Below, one piece after another: positions 40,202-48,811 of a stretch of 64,000 bases of DNA. Position numbers and translations under genes: made by a program. Location: assembly GCA_965227335.1 (NCBI GenBank), contig CBDDFV010000001.1, positions 186,001 to 250,000 of the forward strand. The letters are read 5' to 3'. Under the pieces are notes generated by a model. It did not search any database and was not told the DNA's origin. It saw only the letters and a program-made list of their open reading frames with translations. Origin of the DNA: CBDDFV01 sp965227335. Its GTDB lineage: Bacteria; Planctomycetota; Phycisphaerae; Phycisphaerales; SM1A02. How positions within the stretch are numbered: the stretch's first letter is position 1; each line of letters opens with the position of its first letter.

Positions 40202-41332
40202 ATGTCCGCGCCGAACCACTATCGTCAGGTTCTTTCCGACGCGACCCGCATCGTCGTCAAGGTCGGCAGCCGCGCCCTGCTGGACGAGCGCGGCGACCTG
40301 AACGATGCGCGCATCCAAGGGCTCGTCGATCAGATCGCCGCTGTGCGCGCGCGGGGCGTGGAGGTCATTCTGGTGTCGTCCGGCGCGGTCGCGGCGGGCC
40401 GGCGGGAACTGCACCTCACCGAGCGTCCCGACAATGTCGCTGATCTCCAGGCCGCCGCGGCGATCGGGCAGGCGGCCCTCATCGGCCAGTATCGCGCCGA
40501 ATTTGGCCGCCACGGCGCGCCGATCGGTCAGGTGCTGCTGACGCACGCGGATCTCGCCTCGCGTGAGCGTCACCTGAATGCGCGCACGACGTTCCTGCGG
40601 CTGCTGCGGGCGGGGGCCGTGCCGATCGTCAACGAGAACGACACGGTCGCGGTGGACGAGATTCGTTTCGGGGACAACGATGCGCTCGCCGCGCTCGTGG
40701 CGGTGCTCGTCCAGGCCGAGGGTTTGATGTTGCTCACCACGGCGGACGGGCTTCTCACCGAGGCGGGGCCCGGCGGGGCCCGGGTGCCGCGGGTGGAGAC
40801 CATCGACGATCACATCCGCGCGATGGTGGGGGAGGTCCGCACCGAGGTGGGGACGGGCGGCATGGGGTCGAAACTCGACGCGGCGGACGTGGCGGTGCGG
40901 GCGGGGGAATGGGCGGTGATCGCCAACGCGGGTGTCGACGACGTCATCCCCCGGGTGCTCGCCGCCGAGGATCTCGGCACCTTCTTCGATCCGCGGCCCG
41001 GCAAGATGGCCAGCCGGAAGCGGTGGATCGCGTTCTTCGATCACGCCTGCGGAGATCTCATTGTCGACGACGGGGCGCGGCATGCGCTCGAGACCGACGG
41101 CGGCAGCCTCCTGCCCATCGGTCTGCGCCGGGTGATGGGCGATTTCAAACGCGGCGACCCCGTGCGGATCGTGGACCTCCAGGGCGAGGCGTTCGCCCGG
41201 GGACTCGCGAACTACGCGGCGGACGAGGCGCGTCGCCTGATCGGATGCCGCACGGACGAGATTCGAACCGCGCTTGGTTTCGTGGCGGAGCCGGAGGTCG
41301 TTCACCGCGACAATCTGGTGCTCGAACGCTGA
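40202..41332 (+). CDS. proB: glutamate 5-kinase with PUA domain
   Basis: A 376-residue kinase. The amino-acid-kinase domain shows RIVVKVGSRALLDE, VSSGAVAAGRREL, PIVNENDTVAVDEIRFGDND and GTGGMGSKLDAADVA. From about residue 280 it has a PUA domain (KRWIAFFDHACGDLIVDDGA ... RRVMGDFKRGDPVRIVD), as in long ProB proteins. It phosphorylates glutamate at the gamma carboxyl; feedback inhibition by proline is usual. ATG at 40202 lies 85 bp from divergent proA, so the shared region holds both promoters. The 3' end overlaps the convergent metalloprotease gene by 31 bp. Confidence 0.95.
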   Translation: MSAPNHYRQVLSDATRIVVKVGSRALLDERGDLNDARIQGLVDQIAAVRARGVEVILVSSGAVAAGRRELHLTERPDNVADLQAAAAIGQAALIGQYRAEFGRHGAPIGQVLLTHADLASRERHLNARTTFLRLLRAGAVPIVNENDTVAVDEIRFGDNDALAALVAVLVQAEGLMLLTTADGLLTEAGPGGARVPRVETIDDHIRAMVGEVRTEVGTGGMGSKLDAADVAVRAGEWAVIANAGVDDVIPRVLAAEDLGTFFDPRPGKMASRKRWIAFFDHACGDLIVDDGARHALETDGGSLLPIGLRRVMGDFKRGDPVRIVDLQGEAFARGLANYAADEARRLIGCRTDEIRTALGFVAEPEVVHRDNLVLER

Positions 41333-42486
41333 CGCTCGACCGCCACCCGAAACGCCTTCCCGTCCGCGCCCGCCGTCACCGCCAGCCGCACGCCGGTCGA
41401 CGCATCCTCGAATTGATCCCCCGCGAAGAACAGGGCGTCGTAAAGGGCGATGTACGTGCGGGCGAGGTCGGGATGCGCGGCGTCATCGTCGGGGCGGGCG
41501 GGAATCACCTGCACGGGACCCGCGCCGGACCGCGTCGTCACCGAGACGCGGTAGAGCAGCACGCCGGGGCGCGGGTGTTCTTCGCTGAGATGCCGGACTT
41601 CCGCGACGTACGCTTCGGTGGGCGAGACGGGGAGCACCACCGCCTTCACGCCGCGCTCCGTTTCGATGTGCGCGAGTTCGACCGTGGCGTGTCCATCGTG
41701 CACGATCACGAAATGCGTCGGGTCGAGCCAGTCGAGCTTGTACTTGTGCCACGCGAGGAAGTGCCGGGAGCGGCACTGGTATCCCATGGGATCCCAGGCG
41801 CCGGTGAATCGATGGAGATTGCGGTAGGCGCCGTTGCGCGGCCCGTAGCTGTAGAGATCCGGCAGTCCGAGCACATGGCCGGTCTCATGCACCAGCGTCT
41901 GCCAGCCCCAGTTCGGGCCGCGGATGTCGGCGCCGAAGGTCACCGCGTGTCGGATCTCGTGGCCATCGGCCCGCACCCCGGGACCGTCGCCCGCGTTGAA
42001 GGTGGGGGAGTTGAAGACGCCTTCCGCCTTGTTCGCGACGACATAGATGAGGTCGTACGCGCTGAAGTCGACCCACGGATCGGCGGCGGCGGCGACTTCG
42101 GCGATGTAGTTCAGGTGCGGCGCCTGTTTCGAGCAGTCGTACCCGGGATCCGTCGACCGCCCCCGCATCGGGATCCATTCGAAGTGCACGTCCACGTTCA
42201 GTGTGAGACGACCGTAGGAGGACGCCTCGAAGAACGCGACCGCCGGCGGGACGAGGATCTCGTGCAGTTCCTGCATGCTCTTGTCCCGCTCGCCGTCGGG
42301 GAACTCCGCGAAGAGCATGATCGCGTTCAGCGCCCCCGTGCCGGCCGGATGGCGCGTGCCGTCGGTCGGTCCCTCGCCGAGAAAGATCGGTTCGTCCGGC
42401 GCGACGAGGCCGAGGAACCGGGTCGCGGGCGTGTCATCGGGGGCGGCGGCGAGCAGCACCGCGGCGAGGGTCAGAGCCTTGAGCAT
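41302..42486 (-). CDS. secreted M6-like zinc metalloprotease
   Basis: A 394-residue exported protein. A short signal peptide (MLKALTLAAVLLAAAP) is followed by a domain with LNAIMLFAEFPDGERD, a strand/helix region ending in the zinc motif HETGHVLGLPDLY, and GAWDPMGYQC, the Met-turn-like segment of M6 (immune inhibitor A-like) peptidases. The HExxHxxGxxD pattern gives two His and an Asp ligand. The C-terminal part is beta-rich. Substrate unknown. The start ATG at 42486 precedes a good signal peptide; the frame is open further up but would put the signal internally. The 3' end overlaps proB's end (convergent). Confidence 0.85.
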   Translation of the reverse strand: MLKALTLAAVLLAAAPDDTPATRFLGLVAPDEPIFLGEGPTDGTRHPAGTGALNAIMLFAEFPDGERDKSMQELHEILVPPAVAFFEASSYGRLTLNVDVHFEWIPMRGRSTDPGYDCSKQAPHLNYIAEVAAAADPWVDFSAYDLIYVVANKAEGVFNSPTFNAGDGPGVRADGHEIRHAVTFGADIRGPNWGWQTLVHETGHVLGLPDLYSYGPRNGAYRNLHRFTGAWDPMGYQCRSRHFLAWHKYKLDWLDPTHFVIVHDGHATVELAHIETERGVKAVVLPVSPTEAYVAEVRHLSEEHPRPGVLLYRVSVTTRSGAGPVQVIPARPDDDAAHPDLARTYIALYDALFFAGDQFEDASTGVRLAVTAGADGKAFRVAVERQRSSTRLSR

Positions 42487-42672
42487 GGGGTCAGGATACG
42501 GCGCCCGGCAGGACGGGATCGGCGCCCATGCGTCCCGGGCGGAGCACGCCCGATAAGAGCGCGGCGTCGCGACCGCCGGAGACCGTGTTCTTTCCGGGCG
42601 TGCCGGATTGAGTCGAGCGGCCGGCGGAAATGGTCGATGCGGCGTGCAGCGCGGCGTCTGTCGTGTCGCGCG

Positions 42673-44610
42673 ATGTGTATGGAAGCTCCCGACCGCCAGC
42701 CCGACGCCGCTCCGACCGACGACGCGCCGAACGATCCGGCCGCGTCGGAGGCGGTTGCCACGCCCACGTCCGGTCCCGTCGACGAATCCGGGACGGACGC
42801 CTCGACGCGCGCGGGCGAGGGGGATCAAGACGTGTTTGCGTCGGCGGATGAGGCCGGCGACGAGGACGTCAACATCGATGAGGTGCTCGCGGCGGCGGAG
42901 GCGGCGACGTCCGATCTGGCCGACGAAGTCGGCGCCGCGCGTTCACCATCGCCGACCGTGCCGGACGATCCCGACGAGGCGGCCCTCGACGAGGAGTTAC
43001 GCGAGATGTCGCGTCTTGTCGACGACGTCGCCCGCGACGTCCAGGGCCCGTCGACATCCGACGCCGACACGCCGACGGCCGAACCGGCCGCAACGGATGT
43101 TGTTGCAGAGTCGGTCGAACCTGCGGCGACGGACATTGTTGAAGAGGTGGTTACACCTGCGGCGACGGACGCTGTCGAAGAGGTGGTCGAGCCCGCCGCG
43201 ACGGACGTTGTCGATGAGCCGGTTGAGCCTGCCGCAACGGATGCTGTCGAAGAGTCGGCCGAACCGGCCGCGACGGAGGTTGTCGAAGAGCCGGTTGAGC
43301 CCGCCGCGTCGGAGGTCGTCGAAGAGCCGGCCGAACCGGCCGCGACGGAGGTCGTCGAAGAGTCGGCCGAACCGGCCACGACGGAGGTCGTCGAAGAGTC
43401 GATCGAACCGGCCGCAATGGACATTGTTGAAGAGGTAGTCGAACCGGCCGCGGCGGAGGTTGTCGAAGAGCCGGTCGAGCCCGCCGCGTCGGAGGTCGTC
43501 GAAGCGCCGGTCGAGCCGGCCGCAACGGAGGTCGTCGAAGAGCCGGTCGAGCCCGCCGCAACGGAGGTCATCGAAGAGTCGATCGAACCGGCCGCAACGG
43601 CCGTTGTTGAAGAGGTGGTCGAACCCGTCGCGGCGGACGTTGTTGAAGAGGTGGTTACACCTGCCGCGGCGGACGTTGTCGAAGAGGTGGTCGCACCTGC
43701 GGCGACGGAAGTCGTCGAAGAGCCGACCGAACCGGCCGCGCCGGAGCTTGATCCGGGCGCCTTCGAGACGCCGGACGAAGCGAGGGGAACGGCGTCGGCG
43801 AACGACGAGGCGGGGGCGTCCGAACCGGACGAGGCGGCCTTCGAGGCGGCGGAGGCGACGCTCGCGGCGCAGGAAGCGCCGGCGACGGAGTCGTCGCCGA
43901 TGATGCAGTTCGACGACAGCGCGTTCGAGAGCGTCGAACAGATTCTCGACACCGTGCTGGATGAGTCTGCGTTCGTCGTGCAGCCGCCGGCGCCCGAGCA
44001 GACCGCGTCGTTCAATCGCGAGGCCATCAACGACGAAGCGTTCGAGTCGCCCGCGGAAGTGGCGGCCCAGGCCGCGGCCGATCGGGAGGCCGCCGTCGCC
44101 GCGCCCGACACGTCCGAACCCGAAACGCCCGAGGCGGTCGTCGACCCGACGTCCGAGGCGACGTCCGAGCCAGCGCCCGAGCCGGCGCCCGAGGACGACC
44201 CCGCGGCGGCGGCTGATTCCGGCGCGGATCCGGCGCCGACCCGTGCGGCGTCGCCGCAGGAGGATCGACTCGTCGCCGCGACATCCGCGGCGGACGATTT
44301 CGAACCGCTCGATGAGGTCGCGTCCGCATCGCCGTCCACCTCGTGGAAGCAACGCGTCCGACCGCTTGCGTCCCAGGCCGCGGGGGCGACCCGCGCCGGC
44401 GTCAGCGTCGGCTGGACCTGGCTGCATCCCCGTCTGCCGGCTCGCGATCAGCTCCTCGCGTGGTCACGCGCGGGCGTCCTGACGGGTCTGTACTGGCTCA
44501 ACGCGCCGCTGCGGCTGCTGCCGGCGAAGGTGCGTCTGGTCGTCGACGTCCTCGCGTTGTCGATGATCTTCTGGGCGCCCGTGGTGTGGATCGTCGCGCT
44601 GATGCGGTGA
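42673..44610 (+). CDS. tail-anchored acidic repeat protein (18 x 12 residues)
   Basis: A 645-residue protein (643 if the second ATG at 42679 is used); neither start has a good ribosome binding site. It has no signal peptide. Residues 137-352 are 18 tandem 12-mers of the form EPAATEVVEEPV. The rest of the body is also Ala/Asp/Glu/Pro-rich, with some short helical parts (FDDSAFESVEQILDTVLDE). Near the C-terminus the composition changes: a basic amphipathic segment (SWKQRVRPLASQAAGATRAG, then WTWLHPRLPARDQLL) and finally one hydrophobic helix (VVDVLALSMIFWAPVVWIVA) ending in LMR. This suggests a protein anchored by its tail with a long acidic cytoplasmic spacer. No family recognised. It may act as a polar spacer or scaffold, but that is only a guess. 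Confidence 0.78.
   Translation: MCMEAPDRQPDAAPTDDAPNDPAASEAVATPTSGPVDESGTDASTRAGEGDQDVFASADEAGDEDVNIDEVLAAAEAATSDLADEVGAARSPSPTVPDDPDEAALDEELREMSRLVDDVARDVQGPSTSDADTPTAEPAATDVVAESVEPAATDIVEEVVTPAATDAVEEVVEPAATDVVDEPVEPAATDAVEESAEPAATEVVEEPVEPAASEVVEEPAEPAATEVVEESAEPATTEVVEESIEPAAMDIVEEVVEPAAAEVVEEPVEPAASEVVEAPVEPAATEVVEEPVEPAATEVIEESIEPAATAVVEEVVEPVAADVVEEVVTPAAADVVEEVVAPAATEVVEEPTEPAAPELDPGAFETPDEARGTASANDEAGASEPDEAAFEAAEATLAAQEAPATESSPMMQFDDSAFESVEQILDTVLDESAFVVQPPAPEQTASFNREAINDEAFESPAEVAAQAAADREAAVAAPDTSEPETPEAVVDPTSEATSEPAPEPAPEDDPAAAADSGADPAPTRAASPQEDRLVAATSAADDFEPLDEVASASPSTSWKQRVRPLASQAAGATRAGVSVGWTWLHPRLPARDQLLAWSRAGVLTGLYWLNAPLRLLPAKVRLVVDVLALSMIFWAPVVWIVALMR
43081..43728 (+). repeat. 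36-bp coding minisatellite, 18 units
   Basis: Eighteen consecutive 36-bp units encode 12-residue repeats with consensus EPAA(T/S)(E/D)VVEE(P/S/V)(V/A/I). The unit GAACCGGCCGCAACGGAGGT varies mainly at positions 5, 6, 11 and 12 of the peptide. Neighbouring units share variants, as expected for unequal exchange. Confidence 0.95.
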
Positions 44611-44619
44611 CGCGTCGGC

Positions 44620-45723
44620 TCAGCCGTTGCGGCCGGACTTCGCCGCATCCAGCATCGTGTTCATCGCTTCGACGGTTTCGCGTCGGTCCGGCGAGAGCTT
44701 CTCCGCCTGCTCCTCGGCGTGGTACGACGAACGCACCAGCGGCCCCGATTCGACGACCTTGAAGCCCGCCTCGAGGCCCTCGCGCTTGTACTGCAGGAAC
44801 TGCGCGGGCGTGACCCAGCGGTCGATCGGGAGGTGGTTCCGCGTGGGCTGCAGGTACTGCCCGATCGTCAGGATGTCCGCATCCGACGCGCGCCGGATGT
44901 CGCGGATGACGTCCGACACCTCGTCGTCGCGCTCGCCGATGCCGACCATGATGCTCGTCTTCGTGACGAGGCCCGCCGCCTTGATGCGGGCGAGCACCTC
45001 GAGCGAACGGTCGTAGCGAGCCTGAGGACGAACGGCGGGGTGCATGCGCTCCACCGTCTCGACGTTGTGGGCGAGGATCTCGGGCCGGGAGTCGATCACG
45101 ATCTGCAACGCCTCCGGATCGCCCTTGAAGTCGCCGACGAGGGCCTCGACCGACATGTCCGGGCACGCGGCGTGGGTGCGTTCGATCGTCTCGGCCCAGA
45201 TCGACGCCCCGCCGTCGGGAAGATCATCGCGGTCCACGCAGGTGATCACCACGTGCTTCAGACCCATCAGGGCCAGCGATTCGGCGACGCGTCGGGGCTC
45301 ATCCGGATCCGGCGGTTCCGGCTTGCCGGTCTTGACGTTACAGAACCCGCAGGACCGGGTGCACGTATCGCCAAGGATCATGATGGTCGCCGTGCCCCGC
45401 GACCAGCATTCGCCCATGTTCGGGCACGAAGCCTCCTGGCAGACCGTATGCAGCTTGTGTTCATCGACAATCGACTTCAGACGCTCGTAGCCGGCCCCGC
45501 CGGGAACGCGAGCCCGCAGCCAGTCGGGCTTCCGACCGATGCGGAGGCTCGATCCGCCGGGCGCGTTGTTCAGCACCATGTCGCTCAGACTCACCGCCGG
45601 CCGGCCGAGATTCCGGGCCGTATCGCCGCCGAGCGGTCGCGGATGACGGGCCACCGTGCGGGCGACGCCGGGGGTGACGCCCGGGGTGACGGAAGACGCG
45701 GATGGAGGAGCGGGTCGGGTCAT
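44620..45723 (-). CDS. lipA: lipoyl synthase
   Basis: A 367-residue radical SAM enzyme inserting two sulfurs into octanoyl groups. The auxiliary cluster cysteines are in CQEASCPNMGEC (CxxxxCxxxxxC) and the radical SAM cluster in CTRSCGFC, followed by VKTGKP. Further landmarks are HVVITCVDRDDLPDGGA, HNVETVERMHPAVRP and TKTSIMVGIGERDDE, QYLQPTRNHLPI and the C-terminal SGPLVRSSYHAEE with the conserved Ser ligand. The N-terminal 50 residues are a poorly conserved Ser/Pro/Thr-rich extension; an internal ATG (LSDMVLNN) is possible. Convergent with the repeat protein gene, nine bases apart. No lipB nearby. Confidence 0.96.
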   Translation of the reverse strand: MTRPAPPSASSVTPGVTPGVARTVARHPRPLGGDTARNLGRPAVSLSDMVLNNAPGGSSLRIGRKPDWLRARVPGGAGYERLKSIVDEHKLHTVCQEASCPNMGECWSRGTATIMILGDTCTRSCGFCNVKTGKPEPPDPDEPRRVAESLALMGLKHVVITCVDRDDLPDGGASIWAETIERTHAACPDMSVEALVGDFKGDPEALQIVIDSRPEILAHNVETVERMHPAVRPQARYDRSLEVLARIKAAGLVTKTSIMVGIGERDDEVSDVIRDIRRASDADILTIGQYLQPTRNHLPIDRWVTPAQFLQYKREGLEAGFKVVESGPLVRSSYHAEEQAEKLSPDRRETVEAMNTMLDAAKSGRNG

Positions 45724-46061
45724 GGGAAGCGGATAATCCTAGCGGGGGGCATGGGCAAAGTCGCGGCGACGATCGGGAAAGGCGCCCGGAGGCCTTGTCG
45801 GATCTCTCCGGATGACGACAATTCCATCGGCGATCCCGTCGGTCCGGTCGTGTCCGGTTCGGCGGGTCCGAGAGAACCCCGCTTTCTGCGGCAAAATCGC
45901 GGACCGGATTCAACCCGTGCGGGAGAGCCGGTCGATTCCCTCCATTCGGAGCCGCCGCGCTGTGGCTGCTTCGATCCCCCGTCCGGCCCCCCGGTGTACG
46001 CCACGCGGACACCGGGTCGAGGCGGCGGTTCAGAAGATCAGCGGACTGATCGCAGGAGACG
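45724..46061. other. 338-bp divergent region upstream of the polysaccharide operon
   Basis: No gene. It must hold the promoters of lipA and of the 46-60 kb operon. CCGGTGT (45991-45997) and ACACCGG (46009-46015) could form a 7-bp hairpin in the leader of the export lipoprotein gene. AGGAG at 46054-46058 is the ribosome binding site. I see no convincing -10/-35 pair. Confidence 0.5.
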
Positions 46062-47645
46062 ATGGTGAACAGAGCAGCGAAGTCCGGACGACTGACCCCG
46101 ACCCCGCTGGTTATTGCGGCGATGATCGCCTCGGCCGCCGCGTCCGGCCTGACCGGGTGTAGTCCCGAGGCCGATTCGTTCCTCTTCGATCAGAGCAAGA
46201 CCGGTTACTTCGAGCACACGCCCACGATGATCCCCGTCCTCGAACGGCTCCACGTCATCGAGGGGCGCGATGACTTCGAGGGGAATGTGACATCGGTGGT
46301 CGCGGCGGACCTGCTGCCGTCGGACCTGACCTACTTCCTGTCGCCCGGCGACATTCTCGGCGTCGAGATCGAGGATCTGCTCGGCGACCAGCGGCTCTAC
46401 GTGCGCACGCTGCGGCTCGACGCCTCGGGGGCGATCCGCCTCCCGTACGTCGGCGAGGTGCAGGCGGCCGGACGCACGATCCAGGACCTCGAGGACGCGA
46501 TCGTCCAGCGTCTCGAGGAGCAGGTGATGGAAAACCCGCGTGTGTCCGTCACGCTCGAAGACGGCGGCGGGTTCAGCTACACGCTCTACGGTTTCACGCC
46601 GGGACCGGGCATCTACGCCCTGCGTCGGGCGGACTTCCGCCTGATGGAGGCCCTCGCGCTCGCGGGCGGCGTCGGCACCACGGTGTCGCGGGTCTACGTG
46701 ATCCGGCAGGTCGAACTCGACGAGAAGGCGCGGCCGTTGTCGACGCCGCCCCGGACGAACGGTCCGGATGGCGCGGGCCCCGGCGGGCCCCCGGCGGGAG
46801 GCGGCGAGCCGAGCATTGATGACCTGATCGACCTCATCGAGGACGATGACGGCGGCGGCGCCCCGGCGCCCGGAGCCCTCGCCCGACGGCAGGATCAGGA
46901 TCCGCTGGTGGATATTGACGATCTCAAACCCGCCCGTCCGGCGGAGACGCCGGAGGCGCGGCAGCGTCAGCGGCAGTCGCGGGAAAACGCCAATCTGCCC
47001 CCCGCGGCGGAGTCGTTCGTCTGGATCGAGGAGCGTGGAGCGTGGGCCCCCGCCGGCGATCAGGCGGGCGGCGACGGTCCGGTCGGCGGTGATCTGCTCG
47101 ACGATCCCGGCGGCGTCATCGGGGCGGGCGATCCCGGCCAGGCGGTGCTCACGGAGCGGGTGATCGAGATCCCGATCCAGGACCTGCTGGCCGGCGACTC
47201 CAGCTACAACGTCGTGATCCGCCCCCGCGATCGCATCTTCGTCAAACCGCCGGAGAGCGGCGCCGTCTACATCGACGGCGAGATCCTGCGCCCCGGCGTC
47301 TTTGCCCTGCCCGACGACGGCGGCCGGCTGACGCTGTCCCGGCTGATCGCGGCGGCGGGCGGCTTCAACGGCATCGCCCAGCCGGAACGTGTCGACCTGA
47401 CGCGGGTGGTCGGTCCGGCGCGTGAGGCGACCATTCGCGTCGATCTCGCCGCGATTCGCGCCCGGGCCGAACCCGATATCTACCTCAAGGCCGATGACCA
47501 CGTCATCGTCGGGACGAGCGCCCAGGCCACCTTCCTGGCGATCATCCGAGGCGGTTTTCGGTTTACGTACGGGTTCGGCTTCCTGCTGGACCGGAACTTC
47601 GGCAACGATGTGTTCGGGGCCCCGCCGTCGAACTTCAACAACTGA
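46062..47645 (+). CDS. polysaccharide export lipoprotein, Wza-like with SLBB domains
   Basis: A 527-residue lipoprotein (lipobox SGLTGCS, Cys33). The polysaccharide-export domain begins at YFLSPGDILGVEIEDLLGDQ and has LRLDASGAIRLPYVGEVQAAGRTIQDLEDAI. A first SLBB-like region follows (LYGFTPGPGIYALRRADFRLMEALALAGG). A long low-complexity insertion (Gly/Pro/Asp-rich, about 230-340) separates it from a second SLBB region (RIFVKPPESGAVYIDGEILRPGVFALPDDGG ... LIAAAGGF). It would form the outer-membrane pore for polysaccharide. AGGAG is only three bases from ATG 46062 and six from GTG 46065, so GTG may be the real start. First gene of the exosortase/EPS operon. Confidence 0.9.
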   Translation: MVNRAAKSGRLTPTPLVIAAMIASAAASGLTGCSPEADSFLFDQSKTGYFEHTPTMIPVLERLHVIEGRDDFEGNVTSVVAADLLPSDLTYFLSPGDILGVEIEDLLGDQRLYVRTLRLDASGAIRLPYVGEVQAAGRTIQDLEDAIVQRLEEQVMENPRVSVTLEDGGGFSYTLYGFTPGPGIYALRRADFRLMEALALAGGVGTTVSRVYVIRQVELDEKARPLSTPPRTNGPDGAGPGGPPAGGGEPSIDDLIDLIEDDDGGGAPAPGALARRQDQDPLVDIDDLKPARPAETPEARQRQRQSRENANLPPAAESFVWIEERGAWAPAGDQAGGDGPVGGDLLDDPGGVIGAGDPGQAVLTERVIEIPIQDLLAGDSSYNVVIRPRDRIFVKPPESGAVYIDGEILRPGVFALPDDGGRLTLSRLIAAAGGFNGIAQPERVDLTRVVGPAREATIRVDLAAIRARAEPDIYLKADDHVIVGTSAQATFLAIIRGGFRFTYGFGFLLDRNFGNDVFGAPPSNFNN

Positions 47646-47836
47646 TCGAGCCGCGGATCGATTCGCGCAACCTCGGCGGATCGCCTCGTCCAAGATCGCT
47701 ATTTTGCCGAACGACCGCGAGGGGAGGGGCGTAGAACGGGGGCCGCGCGGCGGAGGCGTCATCTGGTGCGCGGGCGGTGCGACCATCGGGTCGCGCAACG
47801 TGCTGCATTCCCTCGTCTTCGGGTCGATTTGGGCAT

Positions 47837-48811
47837 ATGAGTCAGACCGCCGATACCGAGCACTCCGCCGCGGCTTCCGGGCCCGGCGCCGCTGGCTTCA
47901 CCGCCGCGGACCTTCGTTTCCTGGCGATCGCCGGGGCGGTCATGGTGGTGCTGCTCGTGGCGGTCTTCTGGCATTTCGTTTCCGGTCAGGTCTACTTCGC
48001 GATCAACGCCCCTTCGGACTGGGGGCACACGCTGGTCATTCCCGGGATCGCGGCGTACTTCGTGTACCTGCGTCGTGAGGACCTGGCGCGGGCGGGATTC
48101 AAGACGACGTGGATCGGGCTGATTCCGATGATGGCGGGCGTGGCGTGGTACGTCGCGTGCTGGCTGGGTGAAGGCGCCTTCGCGACGCTGCGGCATCACA
48201 ACCTGATGGGGGCGGGGTTCGGACTGACCTTGTTCGGCGTGGTGCTGCTGTTCTGCGGCTGGCGGGCGATGCGATGGCTGATCTTCCCGATCGCCTACCT
48301 CGTGATCTTCAGTCAGACGATTTCCGAGAAGCTGATGAACCTCGTCACGTTTCAGATGCAGGATCTCAGCGCCAAGGGCGCGTTCGTCCTGCTCAACGTG
48401 GTGGGGATCGACACCGACCTCGCGGGGAACACGCTGACGGTGTGGGAGCGGGTCGACGGCGTCATGCAGGGGATTCCGCTGAACGTGGCGGAGGCGTGCT
48501 CGGGCATGCGGATGCTGATGGCGTTCCTCGCCCTCGGGGCCGCCATGGCGTACACGGGGCTCCGCTACCGCTGGCAGCAGATCGCGCTGGTCGCGCTCGC
48601 GGCGCCGACCGCGATCTTCGTGAATGTCCTGCGGGTGGCGTCGCTCGGCGGTCTCGCCCTCGTGAACCCGAACTTCGCCGGCGGCGAGACGCACGAGTTC
48701 ATCGGTCTGTTGTGGCTGCTGCCCGCGTTCCTGATCTATCTCGGCGTGATGTGGGTGCTGCAGCGTCTCGTGGTCGAGACCCCGACGGCGCGGGCGGAGG
48801 CGGGATCATGA
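47837..48811 (+). CDS. exosortase (transpeptidase-like membrane protein)
   Basis: A 324-residue protein with about eight to nine transmembrane segments. It carries the exosortase catalytic set: Cys221 in VAEACSGMRML, Arg266 in FVNVLRVASL and His286 in ETHEFIGLLWL. Exosortases recognise a C-terminal PEP-CTERM-type signal on secreted proteins and are embedded in polysaccharide loci, as here. The ATG at 47837 follows a 191-bp gap with no clear ribosome binding site. Its stop overlaps the next ATG as ATGA. No protein in the window ends in a recognisable PEP-CTERM tail, so substrates lie elsewhere. Subfamily could not be assigned by eye. Confidence 0.92.
   Translation: MSQTADTEHSAAASGPGAAGFTAADLRFLAIAGAVMVVLLVAVFWHFVSGQVYFAINAPSDWGHTLVIPGIAAYFVYLRREDLARAGFKTTWIGLIPMMAGVAWYVACWLGEGAFATLRHHNLMGAGFGLTLFGVVLLFCGWRAMRWLIFPIAYLVIFSQTISEKLMNLVTFQMQDLSAKGAFVLLNVVGIDTDLAGNTLTVWERVDGVMQGIPLNVAEACSGMRMLMAFLALGAAMAYTGLRYRWQQIALVALAAPTAIFVNVLRVASLGGLALVNPNFAGGETHEFIGLLWLLPAFLIYLGVMWVLQRLVVETPTARAEAGS

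Noticed and set aside
42825..44427. Long minus-strand frames (Gly/Ser/Ala-rich and Arg-rich) opposite the 12-residue-repeat gene
   Set aside because: They mirror the 36-bp repeat. The plus frame has the C-terminal membrane helix and composition of a real protein.
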